This document shows, one piece after another, positions 49,056-57,300 of a stretch of 64,000 bases of DNA (positions are counted from its first letter, which is position 1; each line of letters starts with the position of its first letter). Both the position numbers and the translations under genes were made by a program. The stretch is from Cryobacterium soli (GTDB taxonomy: Bacteria > Actinomycetota > Actinomycetes > Actinomycetales > Microbacteriaceae), in contig NZ_CP030033.1 in NCBI RefSeq assembly GCF_003611035.1, forward strand, positions 1,860,001-1,924,000, read 5' to 3'. The notes under the pieces are model-generated. The model was not told the DNA's origin. It did no database searches and was given only the letters and a program-made list of their open reading frames with translations.

Positions 49056-49701
49056 CGACACACCGCCCATCCGGCTGGCCCTCCTCGACGACCACGAGCT
49101 TCTGCTTGACAGCATGGGCACCTGGATCGCCACACACGCACCGGACTTCAACCTTGTGCTCACCTCCACCTCGTGGGCGGACTTTGTGCACCGCGCTGAG
49201 TTCCCCGCCGACCTGGTGCTCATCGATTACCAGATCACCGAACCGGTCTCCATCGAGGCCCGGGTGCGCACCTGCCGAGCAGCCGGCGCCAAGGTAATCG
49301 TGATCAGCGGTCTGGACACCCATGAGGCGCGCGACCGCGCCCGGCTAGCCGGCGCCGCCGACTACCTCGCCAAAGACCTCCCCATGGCCGCGATCATGGA
49401 TGCGGCCCGGGCTGTCATGCGTCGAGCTTCAGCCCAGCGCCCCTTCGCGCCCGCCCGGCCCGCCGCCGGCACCGGGCCTCGCCCCACCAGCCCCAGCCTG
49501 AGCCCCGGCGAAGCGACAGCCTTCCGCCTCTACGCGGCCGGTCACAGCACCAAGGATGTCGCGACAGAGATGGCCGTGCAGTACGAGACAGCTAAGACCT
49601 ACCTGCGCCGGGTGCGCGAGAAGTACGCCAAGGTCGGTCGCCCAGCCAGCCGCAAGGGCGACCTCATCCGCCGGGCCGCCGAAGACGGCTACCTGCACTA
49701 A
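49042..49701 (+). CDS. NarL/FixJ response regulator
   Basis: A 219-residue protein, TTG start 14 bases before the end of the previous gene. Receiver: L-L-D-D-H-E acidic pair, V-L-I-D-Y phospho-Asp at about 60, S-G and K-D-L (Lys near 110). C-terminal LuxR-type HTH: L-S-P-G-E-A-T-A-F-R-L-Y-A-A-G-H-S-T-K-D-V-A-T-E-M, then V-Q-Y-E-T-A-K-T-Y-L-R-R-V-R-E-K-Y. The A-G-H-S-T-K region is slightly divergent from the usual G-x-S-x-x-E-I-A. It should be the target of the kinase at 46720. Confidence 0.9.
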   Translation: MTTRDDTPPIRLALLDDHELLLDSMGTWIATHAPDFNLVLTSTSWADFVHRAEFPADLVLIDYQITEPVSIEARVRTCRAAGAKVIVISGLDTHEARDRARLAGAADYLAKDLPMAAIMDAARAVMRRASAQRPFAPARPAAGTGPRPTSPSLSPGEATAFRLYAAGHSTKDVATEMAVQYETAKTYLRRVREKYAKVGRPASRKGDLIRRAAEDGYLH

Positions 49702-49813
49702 AATCCAGGTTCTGCAACGGACTTCAAACGCAAGAACTTGAACATTCTGCATGTTTACATGCTATCTTTTGCTGAGGCAAACTCGACTGCCGCAATCGCA
49801 GAAGAGGTTCGCC

Positions 49814-50101
49814 ATGAAACGCCCCACCCCAAAACAACTCACTGTCTGGGCCAAGCGCCCGCCGCGGATTGTCGGGATATACCTGGGCGGCGAAGGCTGG
49901 ACCAAGCCGCTCGAGAAGATCCGACTCACGCCAGAAGGCGTGACGCATCTCAAACGATTCGGGCTCACTCGGCTGAGAGTGCGTTGGGGCTTCAGGACAT
50001 GGGAGATGAGCAGCCAACGCTATCTCAGCCACCATGAGCCCAGAAACAAATCGACCAGGCGTCGAGACACCGCCCGCGAACAAGGCGCCGATGCTGCCTA
50101 G
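49814..50101 (+). CDS. Small basic hypothetical protein
   Basis: A 95-residue protein, ATG at 49814 behind GAAGAGG. Rich in Arg/Lys with K-R-P-P-R-I-V-G-I-Y-L-G-G-E-G-W-T and a very basic C-terminus (R-N-K-S-T-R-R-R-D-T). It may bind nucleic acid. It overlaps the start of the next gene by 11 bases and so is probably co-transcribed. I recognise no family. Confidence 0.5.
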   Translation: MKRPTPKQLTVWAKRPPRIVGIYLGGEGWTKPLEKIRLTPEGVTHLKRFGLTRLRVRWGFRTWEMSSQRYLSHHEPRNKSTRRRDTAREQGADAA

Positions 50102-50459
50102 TGGTCGGGGCGTAATACTCAGGCCGAACCATCCACGCCTTCAGGTCCTTGTCTTTTCAAAGTCTCACCCGCACTTCTGGACTGAGTCTGCATGCAGTTC
50201 GCTCGCTCGGCTCACGCTGGCAAGAACCTGGCCCGACCTCTACGAATATCTAACCCCCGGTATTGACCTGGTCATTCTGGACGACGAAGATCTCAGCCCC
50301 CTGACTCTCGCTCGCACCACTTACCGGGTGCGCCTTTTAGGGCACCCGGTCGTAGTGATGGGGAGACAGGATCCGGAGAAGCGACACGCTCCCGTGTCCC
50401 CCCAAGCGATCCCCTCGCTACTCCACGCGATCAGCAACCAGCGCCTCAGCACGGGGTGA
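50091..50459 (+). CDS. Possible pseudo-receiver protein
   Basis: A 122-residue protein from ATG 50091 (AAGG nearby; in-frame ATG at 50034 would overlap 68 bases of the neighbour). R-L-Q-V-L-V-F-S-K, then G-I-D-L-V-I-L-D-D-E-D-L-S at the position of a receiver phospho-Asp, then G-H-P-V-V-V-M-G-R. It looks like a response-regulator receiver without output domain and with missing N-terminal acidic pair. It might act as a phosphate sink or protein interactor. Overlaps the end of a convergent gene. Confidence 0.4.
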   Translation: MLPSGRGVILRPNHPRLQVLVFSKSHPHFWTESACSSLARLTLARTWPDLYEYLTPGIDLVILDDEDLSPLTLARTTYRVRLLGHPVVVMGRQDPEKRHAPVSPQAIPSLLHAISNQRLSTG

Positions 50460-50762
50460 GGATAATCCTGAATCCGCCAAAAGCGCACCCAACATGCTCG
50501 CCATTCGTGCCGCGCTTTCCACGCTCATGAGCAGGGACGAACTCACATCGTCCTCGGGGCCGATATGGACCCATGGCTCCGCTTCGTCGTCGTGTTGCTT
50601 GATCACGAGTTCGACTTCGGCGGCTCGGATCGACGGGCACGGACTGCGACCGTCCGGCGCCGCCCGAGCCAGCACACTCGGCACCGATATGACACTGCTG
50701 TAGTGCCAAGATGGTGAGGAATTCTCCCCGTGCTCAGTTGAACACCAGTCCGGACAGAGCAT
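50418..50762 (-). CDS. DUF6907-like protein
   Basis: A 114-residue protein. ATG at 50762 behind GGGGG; an in-frame start at 50789 would add nine residues. C-P-D-W-C-S-T-E-H-G-E at the N-terminus is the Cys/His hallmark of the actinobacterial DUF6907 family. The C-terminal part (S-V-E-S-A-A-R-M-A-S-M-L-G-A) is helical. Proteins like this often sit near phage-like or regulatory genes; function unknown. Convergent overlap of 42 bases with the receiver-like gene. Confidence 0.65.
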   Translation of the reverse strand: MLCPDWCSTEHGENSSPSWHYSSVISVPSVLARAAPDGRSPCPSIRAAEVELVIKQHDDEAEPWVHIGPEDDVSSSLLMSVESAARMASMLGALLADSGLSSPRAEALVADRVE

Positions 50763-50896
50763 GACTACCCCCAGCGCGATGGCCCTCATGGATGGTGCTG
50801 GGTAGAGGGCACCCTCATGCTCTCACGTCTGGCCTTCAGTCGCGGGCGGAGCCCGCCGTCGTGGTCAGACTCAAGGTCGACGCCCAGAGGCGGCCC

Positions 50897-51187
50897 TCAG
50901 AGGGTCGTTGAAGTCGTCTTGGGGACCGTTGCGGGGAGAATATCTTGAAGGGAGCAGTCCAGCACCTCGGCAATCGCGAGCAAAGTCTTCAGGCGTGGGT
51001 TCGATGACGTCCCTGGATTGGACTCGCCATACTCGAGCTTGCGATAGGTGAAAGTCGAAATACCGGCGAGGTGCGCCAACTTTTCCTGACTGAGCTCTCG
51101 GGCGTGCCGGAACTTGCCTAGATTCGCGCCGAGTTCCTTGCAGAACGAGGCCCACGGATCGACCAGTGATGATTCTGCGCTTTCCAC
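50897..51187 (-). CDS. XRE-family HTH regulator
   Basis: A 96-residue protein with a GTG start. Residues 20-80 are a clear HTH: L-G-K-F-R-H-A-R-E-L-S-Q-E-K-L-A-H-L-A-G-I-S, then Y-R-K-L-E-Y-G-E-S-N-P and L-L-A-I-A-E-V-L-D-C. Lies between a DUF6907-like gene and the LCP gene on the same strand. It may regulate the small genes to its left. No ligand domain. Confidence 0.85.
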   Translation of the reverse strand: MESAESSLVDPWASFCKELGANLGKFRHARELSQEKLAHLAGISTFTYRKLEYGESNPGTSSNPRLKTLLAIAEVLDCSLQDILPATVPKTTSTTL

Positions 51188-51315
51188 TTAGTCATCATTC
51201 TGGACATCGCTAGATTGTACGCACATGTAAACATGTGATTTTGTATGCAATTCGGCTCTCCGATCGGTCGCGGTCAGATTCCTGTGAGCATCGCTGCGAC
51301 GCGCAGGCTGACGAC

Positions 51316-52353
51316 TCATCGCAGTGCCACCCCGCCAAAATCATCGGCGCGGAAGGCCTCCTGTAAGGAAGGTAGCGCCGTCCAGTCGAGGTTGACGATC
51401 GACTGGCCGTCAGCCGAGGTCCCCGTTCCCGCGGTGGGGATGGTGAAGAAGACCACGTCATCCGCCCGTACATCACGCAACTCCACGCCGAGAGCCACGA
51501 GGTCAGCGGAGGTCAGGTCTTGGTCGATCGCCAGGTGCGGCGTGACCGCCCCGATGACCGCTCCCATGGTGCCGGGGTTGGTCACGGTGGACTTGTGCAT
51601 CAGCCCGCTGAGCAGGGCCCGGATGAGCAGCTGCTGGTTGCGCACCCTTTGGAAATCGCCGTCGGTGAACGCATAGCGTTCCCGGGCGAAGGCCAGAGCC
51701 TCGGTGCCGTCGAGGTGCTGCATACCCTGCGGGAAGACGTGGCCGGCGAGGTGGTACGAGTCGAAGGCGATGGGATTGTCGATGTCAACGCCGCCGAGGG
51801 CATCTGTCACCGCCTTGAATCCGGCGAAGTCGATCACGGCCACATGGTCGATGCGCGCGCCGATCAGTCCCTCCACGGTCTGCACCGCCAGCGGCACACC
51901 GCCGTACGACAGAGCGGCGTTCACTTTGGCTTCACCGTAGCCGGGAATCTCAAGCCAGCTGTCGCGGGGAATCGACATCACCGACAGTCCGGCGCGGTCG
52001 GCGGGAATGTGCACGATCACGATCGTGTCGGAGCGCTGCCCGCTGATGTTCGCAATCGAGCCGGTGCTGTCTCCGCGGGAGTCCGAGCCCAGAAGCAGGA
52101 AATTGAGCGCCGTCGCCGCGGCACCCGTGGAAACCGGCGGGCGGTCGACGTTCTCGGCAGGGAAGGCATCAGGGATCTTCTCCACCGCGTCGAAGCTGCG
52201 GGAGAGGTTGTAGACAGTGATGCCCGCCACCCCGAACACGACCACAGCGAACACTCCGAAGACCAGGAACACGATGCGCCATGCTCGCCCGCGGGCGGGC
52301 GGCGCCGCCTCATGTCGCACTGGAGAGGGTCGCACGGCGGGCGCTGTGGGCAT
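51316..52353 (-). CDS. LytR-CpsA-Psr (LCP) family polymer ligase
   Basis: A 345-residue membrane protein. ATG at 52353 behind GGAGG. One membrane helix (about residues 25-45) and an LCP domain with D-S-R-G-D-S, M-S-I-P-R-D-S-W, G-G-V-P-L-A-V-Q-T-V-E and E-R-Y-A-F-T-D-G-D-F-Q-R-V-R-N-Q-Q, typical of enzymes that transfer wall teichoic acids or capsule to peptidoglycan. In this context it would attach the exopolysaccharide made by the neighbouring genes. Confidence 0.92.
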   Translation of the reverse strand: MPTAPAVRPSPVRHEAAPPARGRAWRIVFLVFGVFAVVVFGVAGITVYNLSRSFDAVEKIPDAFPAENVDRPPVSTGAAATALNFLLLGSDSRGDSTGSIANISGQRSDTIVIVHIPADRAGLSVMSIPRDSWLEIPGYGEAKVNAALSYGGVPLAVQTVEGLIGARIDHVAVIDFAGFKAVTDALGGVDIDNPIAFDSYHLAGHVFPQGMQHLDGTEALAFARERYAFTDGDFQRVRNQQLLIRALLSGLMHKSTVTNPGTMGAVIGAVTPHLAIDQDLTSADLVALGVELRDVRADDVVFFTIPTAGTGTSADGQSIVNLDWTALPSLQEAFRADDFGGVALR

Positions 52354-52491
52354 CGGGTCGCCTCCTGCGGAACAGTCGGGTTGCGGTGCGCACACCATAG
52401 ACCGCCAGTTCGGGCCGGGATAGTGTCCCGGGTTTCTCCGGCCCCCGAACTGGGGGTCCACATTCGGGGCGCAAGAGAGACTGCTGTCCGC

Positions 52492-52497
52492 TATATT
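52492..52497 (+). promoter_or_regulatory. Putative -10 box of the 49-residue protein gene
   Basis: TATATT ends 6 bases before the ATG at 52504, a strong match to the -10 consensus. Confidence 0.55.
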
Positions 52498-52503
52498 TAC
52501 CGC

Positions 52504-52653
52504 ATGGGAATCCGCCGACGGACTCGTCGGATTCGCCGCTGGTACCGACGACGCGAGCACAGCAGTGGGATGATCGCCGCCCGCGTGATCTTCGTCTCAG
52601 TCGCCGCAGTCGCCGTGGCCGCGCTGGCCGTGTACGCCGTTCGGACAATGTGA
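52504..52653 (+). CDS. Small Arg-rich single-span membrane protein
   Basis: A 49-residue protein. The first 20 residues contain ten Arg (R-R-R-T-R-R-I-R-R-W-Y-R-R-R), followed by a hydrophobic helix (I-F-V-S-V-A-A-V-A-V-A-A-L-A-V) to the C-terminus. The charge predicts an N-in orientation. TATATT lies 6 bases upstream, with no ribosome site, so the transcript would be leaderless. Probably a small envelope peptide; function unknown. Confidence 0.55.
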   Translation: MGIRRRTRRIRRWYRRREHSSGMIAARVIFVSVAAVAVAALAVYAVRTM

Positions 52654-52693
52654 TCGGGCTGATGGCCCAGGCGTTTTGGCACCCGAGTGTAGG

Positions 52694-52699
52694 TAAGAT
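52694..52699 (+). promoter_or_regulatory. Putative -10 box of the lipoprotein gene
   Basis: TAAGAT ends 6 bases before the ATG at 52706; a leaderless start is predicted. Confidence 0.5.
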
Positions 52700-52705
52700 C
52701 GCGGA

Positions 52706-53074
52706 ATGCGTCTTCTAGCCCCCGCCACCGTTCTTCTCGGCGTAATCCTGCTGTCGGGCTGCGTTGCCGCAGAACCGGCCAAAACAGCGGCTCCGACGCC
52801 GTCACCAACCCCCACGGCGCTCACCGAACCGCAGCTGCTCGACAAGCAGACGAAGACCATGGTGAACCTGTACAGCCAGGTTGTCTGCACCAACCTCACC
52901 GATCACCCGGACATCGATTTGAACGCAGCCGTGGACAAGGTGCTTGCTACCTATGCCACCCAGGGCCTCTCCGAGGCGTCCCGCATCGAACTCGCCCACC
53001 GCGTTCTTGAGCAGTCCGCGGCCAAGAGCTGCCCCGAGCAGAGCGCACGTGTCACTGAAGACCTGTCCCAGTAG
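52706..53074 (+). CDS. Small lipoprotein, unknown
   Basis: A 122-residue protein with a lipoprotein signal (L-L-S-G-C at about 19), a Pro/Thr linker and a helical domain with two Cys (V-V-C-T-N and K-S-C-P-E) that would form a disulfide outside the cell. No family recognised. It is preceded by a TAAGAT box with leaderless spacing and followed by the galU pseudogene. Confidence 0.78.
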   Translation: MRLLAPATVLLGVILLSGCVAAEPAKTAAPTPSPTPTALTEPQLLDKQTKTMVNLYSQVVCTNLTDHPDIDLNAAVDKVLATYATQGLSEASRIELAHRVLEQSAAKSCPEQSARVTEDLSQ

Positions 53075-53148
53075 CACCCCCAGACGGGGTACCTGGAGCG
53101 CCATCTGAAAGAAACCTCTGCGTAATCTGGGTGTGGCTAACTGAACGC

Positions 53149-54044
53149 ATGTCACCCACAATCACCAAAGCTGTCATCCCCGCCGCCGGCATGGGCACGC
53201 GTTTTCTGCCTGCAACAAAAGCCATGCCCAAGGAGATGCTCCCGGTGGTCGACAAGCCAGCCATTCAATACGTGGTGGAGGAGGCCGTGGCTGCGGGCCT
53301 CACTGACGTACTGATGATTACAGGACGTAACAAGAACGCCCTGGAGAATCACTTCGATCGAATGACTGAACTGGAAGACGTACTCCTGAAAAAAGCGATC
53401 ACGGTCGCCTTGCAGCCGTACTCCACTCCACCACGCTCGCCGATATGCACTACGTCCGCCAGGGAGACCCCAATGGCCTCGGCCACGCGGTACTCCGCGC
53501 CAAGATGCACGTCGGTGACGAACCCTTCGCTGTCCTCCTTGGTGACGACTTGATTGACCCGCGCGATCCCCTGCTCGACAAGATGCTGAGCGAGCAAGTC
53601 TCCCGCAACACCAGCATTGTCGCGTTGCTGGAAGTGGGCCCGGAGAGCATCCACCTCTACGGCGCGGCGGCCGTGGAGGCTACCGATGACCCCGACGTGG
53701 TGCGGATAACCGGCTTGGTCGAGAAGCCAGAGACAGGCTCCGCACCCTCTAACCTGGCAGTCATCGGCCGCTACGTGCTGCGCCCGGACGTCTTCAGAGT
53801 GCTTGAGAACACTGCACCTGGCAAGGGCAATGAGATCCAACTCACTGACGCGTTACAGACGATGGCGGTGACTCCTGGCGAGACCGGCGGGGTCTACGGT
53901 GTGATCTTCCATGGCCGCCGATATGACACCGGAGACCGGCTCGACTACATCAAAGCCATCGTGCAATTGGCGGTAGAGCGGGACGATCTCGGGGTTGAGC
54001 TGCGTCCCTGGCTCAAGAGCTTCGTGAGTTCCGCCGACTTTTAG
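53149..54044 (+). pseudogene. galU: UTP-glucose-1-phosphate uridylyltransferase with a frameshift
   Basis: The first part (from ATG 53149) has the nucleotidyl site [13 protein letters not shown] and [10 protein letters not shown]. At a six-A run (53389-53394) the frame is lost; the missing base restores normal GalU sequence (D-H-G-R-L, then [15 protein letters not shown] and G-D-D-L-I-D) to 54044. The two pieces together make a full GalU. A real mutation, a slippage site or a sequencing error are all possible. UDP-glucose is needed by the dehydrogenase at 55100, so another copy probably exists elsewhere or the frame is bypassed. Confidence 0.85.
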
Positions 54045-54193
54045 GCGGTTCGCTCGCAAGGAAGACAGAGAATGCGGCTCGCCGCCAGCGACGTTTCAGG
54101 CTATCTTGTCCTCACTCCGAGCTCTTACCCGGCTGGAGTGACGCGCCACATCCGCGGGCGCGATGAGAACATGCTCCCCGAAGAGGATGTGCC

Positions 54194-54355
54194 ATGCCGT
54201 TCACTTATCGCACACTCACGCGTTGGTTCAGGCGTCAGATCAGCGAGCCATTGAAGGCGATGTACTCGGGAATGGACGAGCGACTGCTGCAGGGCCAACC
54301 AGAGGACTTGCAGCCGCCAATCGCTAGCGTGAAACGGTCTGCAGGGCCGGGATGA
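54194..54355 (+). CDS. Possible 53-residue protein
   Basis: Short reading frame (M-P-F-T-Y-R-T-L-T-R-W-F-R-R-Q) with GAAGAGG 7 bases upstream. It overlaps the end of the convergent HAD gene by 32 bases. No family recognised; could be non-coding. Confidence 0.3.
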   Translation: MPFTYRTLTRWFRRQISEPLKAMYSGMDERLLQGQPEDLQPPIASVKRSAGPG

Positions 54356-55100
54356 GCGTCGTCAAAAATGCGGCGGTGTCTTCCCACCCCTCTACTGCCA
54401 CACAGTCGACGCCCAACGCCTTCACTGGGTAGTCGTTGCCGTTCTCATCCAGCCGATCGCCGACGAAGAGCATGTCGTCCAGCGGGATCCCGGTGAGTTC
54501 GGCCAACCGGGTCATGCCGTAGGCCTTGTCGATGCCACGCCGTGTGATGTCCACCGAAGTGGAACCGCCGGAGCGCACCTCGAGGTCAGGCAAGAGGGTC
54601 TGCACGGCCTCGCGCAGCGCCGTCTTTTTGACGCCGTCAGCGTCCCATTGAGTCTTCGCGGCGACGGGAGCAGCCTGTCCCAGCGCGGAGAAGGTGATCT
54701 GTGATCCGCGGTCCTCAAGAATCGGACCCCAGGTCTCCGCCTCCCAGTATCCCAGTTCCCGCGCGGTTTCTTCGACCGCGATGAGGGCGCGCTGCTTCTG
54801 ATCGTCAGTGAGGTTCTCGGCGTAGACCTGCACCCACGCGCCGTCCTCGTTACGGTAGTACTGCGTGCCACACGTGGGCATCAGGTGCAAGCGGGTGAGG
54901 GCTGCCGCGTCGACATCTACCAGGTTGTCGATGACCTGCATAGTGAACTGCGCGAACTGACCACCGGAAATCACGCAAACCTCAGCTACATCAAGCAGCC
55001 GTATGAGCAGCTCGGCCATGCGTGGGTCAATAGGCGATTTCGAAGGTGCGAGAGTGTCGTCGAGGTCGAATGCGACCAAAAGTGGGTTCTGAGTTGCCAT
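54324..55100 (-). CDS. HAD-IIB phosphatase, phosphomannomutase-like
   Basis: A 258-residue protein. ATG at 55100 overlaps the dehydrogenase stop (TAATG). V-A-F-D-L-D-D-T-L (catalytic Asp pair), V-I-S-G-G, and F-V-G-D-R-L-D-E-N-G-N-D motifs with a C2-type cap region show a HAD-IIB fold, related to the eukaryotic-type phosphomannomutases and sugar phosphatases. In this locus it might supply mannose-1-phosphate for GDP-mannose, or hydrolyse sugar phosphates; both are inference. Confidence 0.78.
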   Translation of the reverse strand: MATQNPLLVAFDLDDTLAPSKSPIDPRMAELLIRLLDVAEVCVISGGQFAQFTMQVIDNLVDVDAAALTRLHLMPTCGTQYYRNEDGAWVQVYAENLTDDQKQRALIAVEETARELGYWEAETWGPILEDRGSQITFSALGQAAPVAAKTQWDADGVKKTALREAVQTLLPDLEVRSGGSTSVDITRRGIDKAYGMTRLAELTGIPLDDMLFVGDRLDENGNDYPVKALGVDCVAVEGWEDTAAFLTTLIPALQTVSR

Positions 55101-56413
55101 TAGGGTCGGCCCAATCCGTAGTAAGTCCATCCGGCGGCACGCCACTTGACAGCATCGAGTGTGTTGCGCCCGTCGACGATGGTGGGAGTTTCTACTAGTG
55201 TCGCAGCCCAAACTGGGTCGATGTCTTTGAACTCGGGCCACTCGGTCACCAGGACCACTACAGTGGCGCCACGCAAAGTGGTCTCGATGTCAGTCTCGTA
55301 GCTGAGCTGCGGGTGCCGTGCGCGCGAATTTTCGATCGCCTGTGGGTCAGTCGCTACGACATCGGCACCGAGGCCGCGCAGCTGGACGGCAACATCGAGA
55401 GCCGGCGAATCACGCACATCATCGGAGTGCGGCTTGAAACTCAGTCCCAGCACGGCGACCTTCGTGTTGTACACCGGACGATCAATGGCCGCCACGGTGA
55501 GGTCCACGACCCGCTGCCGGCGGCGCAGGTTGATGGAGTCAACCTCTTTGAGGAAGGCAACCGATTCGCCACGGCCGAGCTCTTCGGCGCGAGCCGTGAA
55601 AGCTCGGATGTCCTTGGGTAGGCATCCACCACCGAAGCCGACGCCTGCGTTGAGGAAACGGCGACCGATTCTGCTGTCATAGCCGATTGCGTCGGCAAGC
55701 TGGGTGACGTCGGCTCCAGATACCTCCGCGATCTCGGCCATGGCGTTGATGAAGCTGATCTTGGTGGCGAGGAAGGCGTTCGCGGCGACTTTGACCAGTT
55801 CGGCGGTGGCATAGTCGGTGACCACCAGCGGCGTTTGAGTTGCGATGGCGGAGGCATAGACCTCGTTCAGCTGCGAGACAGCACGCTCACCAGCTTCTCC
55901 GGCAGGAACCCCGTAGACGAGGCGGTCAGGAGCGATGGTGTCCTGCACGGCAAACCCTTCCCGCAGGAATTCGGGGTTCCAGGCAAGGGCGGCCCCAGTT
56001 CCCGAAGCGGCCACCACGGCAGCGAGACGCGCTGCCGTACCCACGGGCACGGTGCTCTTGCCCACGACTAGATCCCCGGCGCTGAGGTGCGGTAACAAAG
56101 CGTCGATCGCCGCGTCGACGTAGGTGAGGTCAGCGGCGTGGCTGCCCTTCTTCTGCGGTGTCCCTACGGCGACAAAGTGCACTGCGGCACCTGCAGCATC
56201 CGCGATGTCGGTGCTGAACCGCAACCGGCCCGAGGCCATCGCTGAGGTGAGGACCTCCGGCAAACCTGGCTCAAAGAAAGGGGTCCGACCACTAGAGAGG
56301 GCATCAATCTTGACTGGGTCGACGTCGATTCCCACGACTTCATGTCCCAGCTCGGCCATGGCCGATGCGTGCACAGCGCCGAGGTAGCCACAGCCGATGA
56401 CGGATATTTTCAC
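55100..56413 (-). CDS. UDP-glucose 6-dehydrogenase
   Basis: A 437-residue enzyme that oxidises UDP-glucose to UDP-glucuronate. GTG at 56413, K-I-S-V-I-G-C-G-Y-L-G NAD site, G-K-S-T-V-P-V-G-T, and the catalytic Cys in G-F-G-G-G-C-L-P-K-D. C-terminal third fits the UDP-binding domain (V-A-V-L-G-L-S-F-K-P-H-S-D-D-V-R-D-S-P). It is co-transcribed with the HAD gene. Also known as ugd/tuaD in polysaccharide loci. Confidence 0.93.
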   Translation of the reverse strand: MKISVIGCGYLGAVHASAMAELGHEVVGIDVDPVKIDALSSGRTPFFEPGLPEVLTSAMASGRLRFSTDIADAAGAAVHFVAVGTPQKKGSHAADLTYVDAAIDALLPHLSAGDLVVGKSTVPVGTAARLAAVVAASGTGAALAWNPEFLREGFAVQDTIAPDRLVYGVPAGEAGERAVSQLNEVYASAIATQTPLVVTDYATAELVKVAANAFLATKISFINAMAEIAEVSGADVTQLADAIGYDSRIGRRFLNAGVGFGGGCLPKDIRAFTARAEELGRGESVAFLKEVDSINLRRRQRVVDLTVAAIDRPVYNTKVAVLGLSFKPHSDDVRDSPALDVAVQLRGLGADVVATDPQAIENSRARHPQLSYETDIETTLRGATVVVLVTEWPEFKDIDPVWAATLVETPTIVDGRNTLDAVKWRAAGWTYYGLGRP

Positions 56414-56527
56414 AGTTGAATCCCCATAAGAAAAGCCTACCGGAAGCGCCTTCACGCCCGGCCGGTGACGAGTGGTGGTAAAGCGTAGCCATATGCGGCA
56501 TCATGCAAATTCTGAATACTCGCCCTA

Positions 56528-56562
56528 AGAAAAGGCCCCGGACTGTGTCCGGGGCCTTTTCT
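56528..56562. terminator. Bidirectional intrinsic terminator
   Basis: 15-base perfect arms AGAAAAGGCCCCGGA / TCCGGGGCCTTTTCT with a 5-base loop; A-run on one side and T-run on the other let it work in both directions. It ends the surface-protein gene (minus strand). Confidence 0.9.
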
Positions 56563-56634
56563 GTCGACTATGTCTTACCTAGCAACTTCAGTCAGTGTCG
56601 GAAGATGTTGCCTGTAGCGAGTTGCAGGATGAAG

Positions 56635-57201
56635 CTAGGCGGTTGCGCGCTGGCGGCGAACGACGCCGAGAACGACGACCAGTGCGATGCCGAGGAGCAG
56701 TGCGCCAGCGCCACCCCAGATCGCGAGCATGGGGGCGTTATAACCGGTGCTAGCAAGTCCGCCATCGGTCGATGTGCCGGAGCCAGCTCCACCGGCCGAG
56801 TCTACGGCCGCGACCGTGAGGCTTGCAGTGCCGACGGTGCCGGAGGTAAGCCCAGTGGCCGTCGTCGTGTAGGTGCCCGAGGCGTCGGTGGGCAGTGTGA
56901 CCTCGAGAGCGACCGCTCCGGTGCCGGCAGCCGACTTGACGAGGCTCTGCGAGTTTACGACCGACTTGAAGGTTGCGAGGGTGGCACCGGCTGCGTTCTC
57001 GCCGGTAAGAGTGAAGGAGACCGGCTCACCCGGGGTGAAGGAACCCTCGGTGAACGAGATCGTGACAGGAGATCCCGGAGCGATCGTGCCAGAGACGACA
57101 ATGTTGCCGTCGGGGACATAGCCAGCGGCGTTAGCCGCAGCCGGGACGGCAAATACTGCGAGAACCGCAAGCGCGATCGCCGCAAAGGACTTTTTGAACA
57201 T
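56635..57201 (-). CDS. Surface protein with LAxTG sorting signal
   Basis: A 188-residue protein, ATG at 57201. A signal peptide (M-F-K-K-S-F-A-A-I-A-L-A-V-L-A-V, cut after A-N-A-A) precedes a beta-rich, Ig-like domain (S-G-T-I-A-P-G-S-P-V-T-I). The C-terminus is L-A-S-T-G, then a membrane helix and R-R-Q-R, matching the class E sortase signal LAxTG of actinobacteria. It is thus likely anchored to peptidoglycan. Small wall-anchored adhesin-like protein. Confidence 0.85.
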   Translation of the reverse strand: MFKKSFAAIALAVLAVFAVPAAANAAGYVPDGNIVVSGTIAPGSPVTISFTEGSFTPGEPVSFTLTGENAAGATLATFKSVVNSQSLVKSAAGTGAVALEVTLPTDASGTYTTTATGLTSGTVGTASLTVAAVDSAGGAGSGTSTDGGLASTGYNAPMLAIWGGAGALLLGIALVVVLGVVRRQRATA

Positions 57202-57300
57202 GGAAATACCCCCTGCTGTTGTGCAATGAATGTGCCGACACTGGCGGTGCTTCGATTGAAGCTGTCCCCCAAAAGGGGTTATAAACAACCATACGGGACT

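Noticed and set aside
53389..53395. A-AAA-AAG as a programmed -1 frameshift site in galU
   Set aside because: The zero frame does not fit the X-XXY-YYZ phasing, and I see no downstream pseudoknot, so it is not offered as programmed shifting. Simple slippage or error remain possible.
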